64,000 nucleotides of DNA, from NCBI RefSeq assembly GCF_900116445.1, contig NZ_FPBH01000003.1, forward strand, positions 124,001 to 188,000, given 5' to 3'. A model generated the notes under the pieces. The model was not told where the DNA came from. It saw only the letters and a list, made by a program, of their open reading frames with translations, and searched no databases. The stretch comes from Paraburkholderia aspalathi (GTDB lineage: Bacteria > Pseudomonadota > Gammaproteobacteria > Burkholderiales > Burkholderiaceae). Position numbers and translations under genes: made by a program. Positions 39,657 through 48,600 of this stretch are shown here, one piece after another. Numbering within the stretch: position 1 is the first letter of the stretch; each line of letters starts with the position of its first letter.

Positions 39657-42600
39657 ATGGCTCACCGACCCGACACTGATTCTGACTTTATGACCCAACC
39701 GACTCCGCAAATGCAGGTCATCTCGCTCCGCTACGCCGCACTGCCGCCCGAGAGTCGCGCCGCTTTCCGGCAACGTGTGGCCGCACAGCACATCGATCCG
39801 GCGACGCTGCCGATCGTGCCCATCGCCCGAAGTGCTGCGCACGGCGGCGACGCGCCGCTGTCGTTCGAACAGGAGCACCTGTGGTTCCTGTGGAAACTGC
39901 AACCGGACAACCCGGCCTATCACATGCCGGGCGCGATCGAGCTCGACGGCGAACTCGACGCCGCAGCGCTCGATCACGCGCTAGGCAGCGTCGCGCAGCA
40001 GCATCAGAGTCTGTGCACACGCTTCTTCCAGCGCGCGGATGGCGAGTTGCGACAGACAACGGAAGGCACGCCGCGGCCCGCTTGTCGCCTGCACGATCTG
40101 CGCGGCGCCGACGGCACCGCGCTCGATGCAACACTCGATGCCGCGCTGCGTCGCGCAGCCGTCGAGCCGTTCGACCTTGAAGCCGGTCCGCCAGTGCGCG
40201 CCGATCTGTTCCGTATTGGCGCCTCGCGTTATGTCCTCCTGCTGACCCTGCATCACATCGTCACCGACGGACATTCGATGAGCGTTCTGATCCGGGCATT
40301 GGCGCAAGCCTATCGGCAGGCATCGAGCAAAGCGCCAGCGCCCACCACCGCGCCCACGCTGCAATTTCGCGACTGCGCCGCATGGCAACGCGAATGGCTC
40401 GACGACGCCGCGCTGCAAACGCACATCGACTACTGGCGCGCGCAACTCGGCACGCACACGCCACCGTCCCCGTTACCGTTCGACCGTCCGCGCGCGCATC
40501 AGCCGAGCGCGGCGGGCGGCCGCGTGCGGCGCGAGATCGACGCGGCGCTGCTGGCGGGCCTGCAAACCCAGGCCGCCGCGCAAGGCGCGACACTTTTCAT
40601 GGCGCTGCTCGCCGCCTTCGGCACGCTGTTATACCGCTACAGCAGCGAGAGCGATCTGCGCATCGGCGTACCGTCGAGCGGACGCGACAGTGTCGAAACC
40701 GAAAATCTGATCGGCTTTTTCGTCAACACGCTGGTAGTGCGTCAGCAGGTGGCGGGCAATCTGCCCTTCGGCACGCTGCTCGCGCAGACACGCCAGACAT
40801 TGCTCGACGCGCAAGCGCATCGTGCGCTGCCATTCGCGCGTCTGGTCCGGTCGCTGCAGACTTCGCGCACCGACGACACGCCGCTCTTTCACGCGATGTT
40901 CAGCATGCAGCGCAGCGATCGCGCGGCGTTGTTGTCGCTGCCGGGTTTGAGCGTCACAACGCGCGAAATCGAAACCGGCGCCGCGCAATTCGACCTGTCG
41001 TTCAACGTCGTCGAACACGATCACGGCGCGCGGCTGAACATCGTCTATGCGTCCGACCGCTTCGATGCCGCGACGATCGAACGCCTCGCCGATCACTATG
41101 CCGAACTGCTCTGGCAACTGGCGCGCAACGCGAATCTTTGCATCGCCGACCTGCGCCTGAGCGACAGTGCGCAGGCGTCGCTACCTATCTCCGCCATTGA
41201 AGTCACGCAGCAAGCTCATGCCCCACGCGGCGTGTTGCAGCGAATCGCCGACCACGTGTGCTCGCGGCCCAATGCAGAGGCTGTGACCGGCGAGACCGGC
41301 GCCTTGACTTACCGCGAACTCGATCGCTGGTCGAACCGGATCGGCCGATGCCTCGCCGAACAAACCGGCGTGACGCCGGCGCCCGATGTCCGCATCGGCC
41401 TCTGCACGGGCCGCTCGCTTGCGCTCGTCGCAGGCGCGCTCGGCATTCTCAAAGCGGGTGCAGCCTATGTGCCGCTCGATCCGCGCTATCCGCCTGAGCG
41501 CCTGCACGACACGCTGCTCGATGCGAACATACGCTGCATCGTCGCTGATGCCGAAGGTATCGCGTCACTCGGCGCGTGGGCTACGGAACACGGCGTGGCG
41601 ATCGTCGACGCAGCGGCGTTGCAGGATATCGAAACCGCTGACGCGGAAGCTTTCCCGCAGCAAACGACGCCGCACCCCGAACAACTCGCCTACGTGATCT
41701 ACACGTCCGGATCGACCGGGCGGCCGAAAGGCGTCGGCGTCACGCACGCGAACCTGGCGCGCCTGTTCGACAGCACGGCTGCGCTGTTCGATTTCGGTCC
41801 CGACGACGTCTGGACGCTATTCCATTCGCACGCCTTCGACTTCTCGGTGTGGGAGCTGTTCGGCGCGCTGGCGCATGGCGGCCGGCTCGTCGTTGTCCCG
41901 TACTGGACAACGCGCGAACCGGCTGCGCTGCAGCGCCTGCTGTGTGAGCAGCGCGTGACGGTGTTGAACCAGACGCCGTCCGCGTTCGATGCATTAATGC
42001 AGGCCGATCTCGCGGCGTCCGAACCTTTCGCCAACGTGCGCGTAATCGTGTTCGGCGGCGAACGGCTCGAACCCGCGGCGCTAGCCGCATGGCATCGCGC
42101 GCGCGGCGCGCATGTGCCGGCGCTCGTCAACATGTACGGGATTACCGAAACGACCGTGCACGTCACCCATCGCGTGTTGCGCGACAACGATATTCACGGC
42201 ACGACACAGGCGCTTTTGAGCCCTATCGGCAGCGCACTCGACGATCTGCAATTGCATCTGCTCGATGCCGATCTGAATCCGGTTCCGCCAGGCGCGAAGG
42301 GCGAACTGTATATCGGGGGCGCCGGTCTCGCGCGTGGCTATGCGAATCGTCCGGCACTGAGCGCCGAGCGTTTCGTTCCCGATCCGTTCGGTCTTCCCGG
42401 CGCGCGTTTGTATCGCTCCGGCGATGTCGCGCGGCGGCTGCCGGATGGCGAGCTCGCCTATCTCGGCCGCAACGATGCACAGGTGAAGCTGCGCGGTTTT
42501 CGTATCGAACCCGGCGAAGTGCGCGCGGCGTTGCTGAGCCATCCGGATATCGCTTCGGCTGAAGTGATCGCACGTGAGCATCCGCAACGGGGTGTGCAAT

Positions 42601-45600
42601 TGATCGCCTACCTGGTCGCACGCCGCAACGCGGTCACGCTGCGTCAGGCCGCGCGCGCGCATGCCGCAGCGTATCTACCGGCGCATCTGGTGCCGTCGGC
42701 CTATGTCGTGCTCGACGCGCTGCCGCTCACCATCAACGGCAAACTCGATCGCCACGCGCTGCCCGCTCCGGACGATGCGGCATTCGGCGCCGAACACGTG
42801 AGTGCCGGTGCAAATACCGATGCGCCAGTACCGCCGCTGTCGCCGGTCGGTCTGCGCCTCGCCGATCTTTGGCGCGAGGTGCTCGGTGTCTCCCATGTCG
42901 ATGCCGATGATGATTTCTTTGCTCGCGGTGGCCATTCATTGCTGGCAGTCAAGCTTGCGGCGCGAATCGAACAGGCCTTCGCCGTGCAACTGCCCTTGCG
43001 CATCTTCTTCGATCATCCGCGGCTCGGCGCGCTCGCCGCGCAACTGGAAACGGCGCTTGCCAGCAGGCATCCTGATGGTCAATCGCAGCGGCAAGCGCTC
43101 GTGCGGCGTCCGGCTGCGCAAACCTGCGTGCCGCTGTCGCATGCACAGGAACGGCTCTGGTTCCTCTGGCAATTCGATCCGCAGGACACCGCCTACAACA
43201 TCACGTGCGCGGTGAATCTGCATGGGGCGCTCGACGCCGTCGCGTTGCGCGGCGCCTTCGACGCGCTATCGCTGCGGCACGAGGCGTTACGCACGTCGTT
43301 TGGCGAAGAGGATGGTGTCGGCTATCAGGAGGTTCATGCCGCGCCGCGCTACACATGGACGGCGCACGATCTGCGTACGAGCGCGCCGGACGCACGTGAG
43401 TCCGGCGTCGCGTCACGATTGAGCGATGCCGCGCGTGCACCGTTCGATCTGACTGTCGATCCGCTGTTGCGCGTCACGCTGATTCACGTCGACGCCGAAC
43501 ACCATGTGCTGCATCTCGCCCTGCATCACATCATCGCTGACGGCGAGTCGGTCGATCTGCTGATCGACGAGTTGATCGCGCTGTATCGCGCAGCGCTGGA
43601 CCACGCGGATTTCACCGCGCTGCCCGAACTGGGCGTGCAATACGGCGATTACGCGCGCTGGCAGCGACTGCACGCCGACGACACGGCACTCGCGCGCCAA
43701 CTCGGCTATTGGCGCGACTTGCTTGGCGAAACCGATCCCGTCCTCGAACTGCCGCTCAAACAGCCGCGCGCGGCACAGCGGCGGCGTGGACTCGGCCGCA
43801 CCGTCCGCACACTCGACACCGCGCGGATGCAGGCGCTGCGTCATCTCGCCGAAGCGCATCAGGCTAGCCTCTTTATCGTGATGCTCGCGGCACTCGACGT
43901 CCTGCTGCAACGCTATAGCGGACAGAACGAGATCCGCGTCGGCGTGCCCGTTACGGGCCGCACGCAAGTCGAGACTGGACGGATGATCGGTTGCTTCGTG
44001 AACACGTTGGTGATGACGGCGGACATCAGCCGCGCGGACACGTTCGCAGCACTGATCGCGCACGTCCGGCAGCGCTCGCTCGACGCGCACGCTCACGCGG
44101 ACCTGCCGTTCGCGCGGCTCGTCGAAGCGTTGCAACCGAACCGCGAACGCAACACGACGCCGCTGTTTCAGGTGATGTTCAACTATCAGCAGGCGGCAGC
44201 GCCGACGCAAGCGTTGCCCGGACTGCGGATCGAGCCGCGCGATGCGCAAGCGGATGCGGTGCAGTTCGATCTGAAACTGGACGTCACCGGCGCAGCGGAT
44301 TACGCGCGCCTGCACTTCGATTTCGCCGATGATATTTTCGCGGCGTCGACGATCGAGCGGATGGCGGATCACTTCGTCGAACTGGTCGATCAGGTGATTG
44401 CTCGACCTGAGGTCGAATTGCGCTCGCTGACAGTGAGTTCGCCGAAGCGCGAGGCGGTGCCGCTTGCGCGTTATACGTTTGTGCCAGTGAGCCAGCGTAT
44501 TGCGCAGACCGGTGCGCGGCGACCTGATGCCGTTGCCCTTACCGGTGAGCAGGAAAGCCTCACGTATCGTGAGCTGCTTGACCGGGCTTCGGCCATCGCC
44601 CAGCGGCTGCTGCGCGACGGCGTGCAGCGCGACACCTGCGTCGCCGTCTGCGTCGCCCGTGGCCCTGCGCTGCTCGCCGCCATGCTCGGCGTGTGGCAGG
44701 CCGGCGCGGCCTATCTGCCCGTCGATCCGTCCTATCCGCCCGAGCGCATCGCCGCGATGCTCGAGGATGCGCAGGTGCTGCATGTGCTCGCCGATGCCGC
44801 TACGGTTACCGATCAGCACAGCCCCGCGCTGTTTGCCGGGCGTCAGGTGGTCGAGCTCGCCGCCGTGCGGCACGCTTCCCACTCCGGTCACCGCACCCAC
44901 ACACTACCCGCCCTCCACCCCGACCAGCTCGCCTACGTCATCTACACCTCAGGCTCCACCGGCAGGCCCAAAGGCGTCGGCGTCACCCACGGCGCGCTCG
45001 ACCGCCTCCTCGCCAGTGTCGATCTGCGCCCCGGCCTGCGCGATGACGATCTCTGGCTCAGCGAATCGGCACCCGTGTTCGACATCTCCCTGCTCGAATT
45101 CTGTCTGCCGCTCGTGCGCGGCGTGCCGCTCGAGCTCGTCTCCTCGCAGACCGCCCGGGACGGCATCGCGCTCGCCGCTCGCCTCGAAGCGAGCCGCGCC
45201 ACCGTCTTCCAGGCTACCCCCAGCGGCTGGCGCATGCTGCTCGAAGCCGGCTGGCGCGCCGATCTGTCCGTGCCGCACCGCCCGCTGCTCGGCCTGAGCG
45301 GCGGCGAACCGCTGCACCCCGATCTCGCCGCCGCGCTGATCGCCCGCGGCGTGGCCTTGTGGAATCTGTACGGCCCGACCGAGACCACCATCTATTCCGC
45401 CGGCGCCCAGGTCTTCACCGCTCAGCCCATCACTCACGGCGATCCCTTGCCCGACACCGTGCTGCGCGTGATCGACTCGCACGGCCTCGCCGTGCCCGAC
45501 GGCGGACTCGGCGAACTGTGCATCGGCGGCCGCAATCTCGCGCGCGGCTATCTGCGCCGCCCGGCTCTCACCGCCGAGCGCTTCGTGCCCGATCCCGACG

Positions 45601-48600
45601 GCGCGCCCGGTACCCGCCTCTACCGCACCGGCGACCTCTGCCGGCTGCGCGACGATGGCCGGCCCGAACCGCTTGGCCGTCTCGACCAGCAGGTCAAGCT
45701 GCGCGGCTACCGGATCGAGCCCGGCGAGATCGAAGCCGCGCTCTGTGCCTGCGACGGCGTGAAGAACGCCGCCGTGGCGATCAGGGGCGAAGGCGCGCAG
45801 CAGCGCCTGATCGGCTACATCACCGGCACAGCGGACACCCGTGTGCTGGGAACCCGGCTCGCCCGTTCACTGCCAGCGCACATGCTGCCCTCGGCCATCG
45901 TCACGCTCGATGCGCTGCCGCTCACGCCCAGCGGCAAGCTCGACCGTCGCGCATTGCCTGAACCCGCATGGCAGGACGACGACACGCCCGTGGTCACGCC
46001 GCGCTCGCCCCGTGAAGCCGCCCTGCTCGATATCTGGCAGACCGTGCTCGGCCATCCCGTCGCCAGCGTCACCATCAACTTCTTTGCGGCCGGCGGCGAT
46101 TCGATCCTGAGCCTGCAGCTGATTTCGCGCGTGCGCAACGCCGGCTGGCATCTCACGCCCAAACAGATCTTCGAGCATCCGACTATCGCGCAACAGGCCC
46201 AGCTTATGACTGTTTGCGCCGATGCGACAAGCCGGGCCGCCGAGCACCACGATGCGTTGCCGTTGACGCCGATCCAGGCAGCGTTCTTCACGAAACGTCC
46301 GGATGGCGAGTCGCACTGGAATCAGTCCGTGCTGCTCGACACCGCGGACGCGCTCGATCCCGACCGCCTCAGCGACGCGCTGACCGCGCTGGTCCAGCGT
46401 CACGATGCGCTCCGACTGCGCTTCACGCGCGACGGCAATGGCAACGGTAACAGTGACGCCCCGCGCTGGCAGCAGCGTGTGGTCGCTCGCGAGGACGCTG
46501 CGCTGCTGCGCCACGTCGAACTCGATTCCGCCGACTGGGACAACGCGTTGGCGAAGCAAGGCGCGACGATCCAGCAAAGTCTCGACATCGAGCACGGTCC
46601 GCTGTTGCGCGCCGGCTATTTCGAAGCGGGCTCACGCCGCCGCCTGCTGATCGCGATTCATCATCTCGCGGTCGACGGCGTGTCGTGGCGCGTTCTGCTC
46701 GACGACCTGCGCGCGCTCTACGCCGACCAACCTTTGCCCACCCTCACAACGCCCTGGAGCGCTTGGGTCAACGCCCAGGCGAACAGTGCCGCACCGGCTG
46801 CCGCGGAACTCGACTATTGGGCGCACACGCTCACGGCTGAGCAACGTGCGTTGCCGGACCACCTCGTCCGCGAGCCCGCGCGAGGCATGGTCGATCGCAG
46901 TCTCGCCGCGAGCCGCACGGTCAGCATCGAACTCGACGCAACCAGCACGCGCCGTCTGTTGCAACACACATCGCATGCCTATCGCACCCGTCCCGACGAC
47001 CTGCTGCTTGCGGCGCTTGCGCAAACGCTCGGCGCGTCGTCGAGTCATGACGCGCCGGTGTTGATCGATCTTGAAGCACACGGCCGCAGCACCTCGCTCG
47101 ATACCGTCGATCTCGACCGAACAGTAGGCTGGTTCACGGTTCAATACCCGTTCGCCTTGCCGCGCGCGCAGACGCCGGCGGCGACACTGATCGCGGTCAA
47201 AGAGGCGCTACGTGCCGTGCCGGAACAAGGGCTTAATTTCGGTCATTTGCGCGAGGCCGGCAGAAGCGCCTCGCTCGACGGAATAACCGACGCCGGACGT
47301 CAGGCAGCACTCGCGCTCTGGCCTCGCGCCCAGGTCCGCTTCAACTATCTCGGCCAGTTCGATCAGGCGCTCGCCGGCAGTCACACGGTGAATTCACCGG
47401 ATGGCGCCCCGCGCCTGCACTTTTCTCACGACTTCGCCGGCGCGCCGCTTGCGGGCGCCGACACCATGGACCACCTGCTCGACATCACCGCGCTGGTGGT
47501 GGACGGCGTGCTCGATCTTCACTGGCGCTTCAGTCCCGACGTACTGGACGCGGACGCGGTCGAACGACTCGCCGCGCAAACCGCGCAGGCGCTGCGCGAA
47601 CTGATCGCGCATTGTGTCGATGCGCCGCCGGGTGCCACCGCCGCCGACTTCCCGCTCGCGCGTATCGGCCAAGCCACGCTGGAAGCCATGCGGCTGCCGC
47701 TCGGCAACATCGAAGACATCTATCCAGCGACACCGCTGCAGCAAGGTCTGCTGTTTCATAGCCTGCTCACGGCCGGCGCGGGCATGTACCTGAACCAGTT
47801 GCGCCTGACGCTCGACGGCGCGCTCGACCCACGCGCGTTACTCGCTGCCTGGCAGGACATGCTCGACCAGCATCCGGTGCTGCGCACGCATTTCGAACTC
47901 GGCCAGGAAAGCGGTCCCCTTCAGGTGGTGCATCGACATGCCGTCGTGCCATTCGCGACGCATGACTGGCGTGCCCACGCCACCGATTACGATGCCCGCC
48001 TCGCGCAATGGCTCGGCGCCGATCTGCGCAGCGACTTCGATCCGGGCCGCGCGCCGCTGATGCGTGTCGCGCTGTTCGCGCGGCCTGACGGTGCACACGA
48101 TCTGGTGTGGACCAGCCACCATGCGTTGCTCGACGGCTGGAGCAGCGCGCAATTGCTCAACGCGCTGTCGCAAGCGTATCGGGCCCGCACGCGCAGCGGC
48201 ACACACGCAGCGCAGCTCGCGACCCGCGCTTCCAGTGCGCCGACGGCATCTATTGCACCCTATCGCGACTACGTCCGCTGGCTCGCACACGACACCGCCA
48301 CCCGCGATCATGCCGACTGGTGGCGCACCCTCGCAAGTCACGCCGACGAAGCGGCGTTGCTTGCACCTAGCCTCGGGCGTCCGCAGCAACGCGAACCTGG
48401 CTCGCATGACTGGTCGACGCGGCTCGCCGGCGGTCTGCACGCCCGCCTGCTGCAAGCCGCGCAGCGCGCCCAGGTGACCTTGAACACGTTGATGCAAGGC
48501 GCGTGGGCGATCCTGCTCGCACGCTACGGCGGCCGTCATCGCGCCGCCTTCGGCGTGACCGTGTCCGGCCGCCCGGCGGACTTGCCCGGTGTCGAACGGA

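Noticed and set aside
37773..46073. The 1,656-bp repeat as an insertion sequence or transposon
   Set aside because: It is coding sequence of an A domain in frame with its host genes, without inverted repeats or transposase; recombination between modules explains it.
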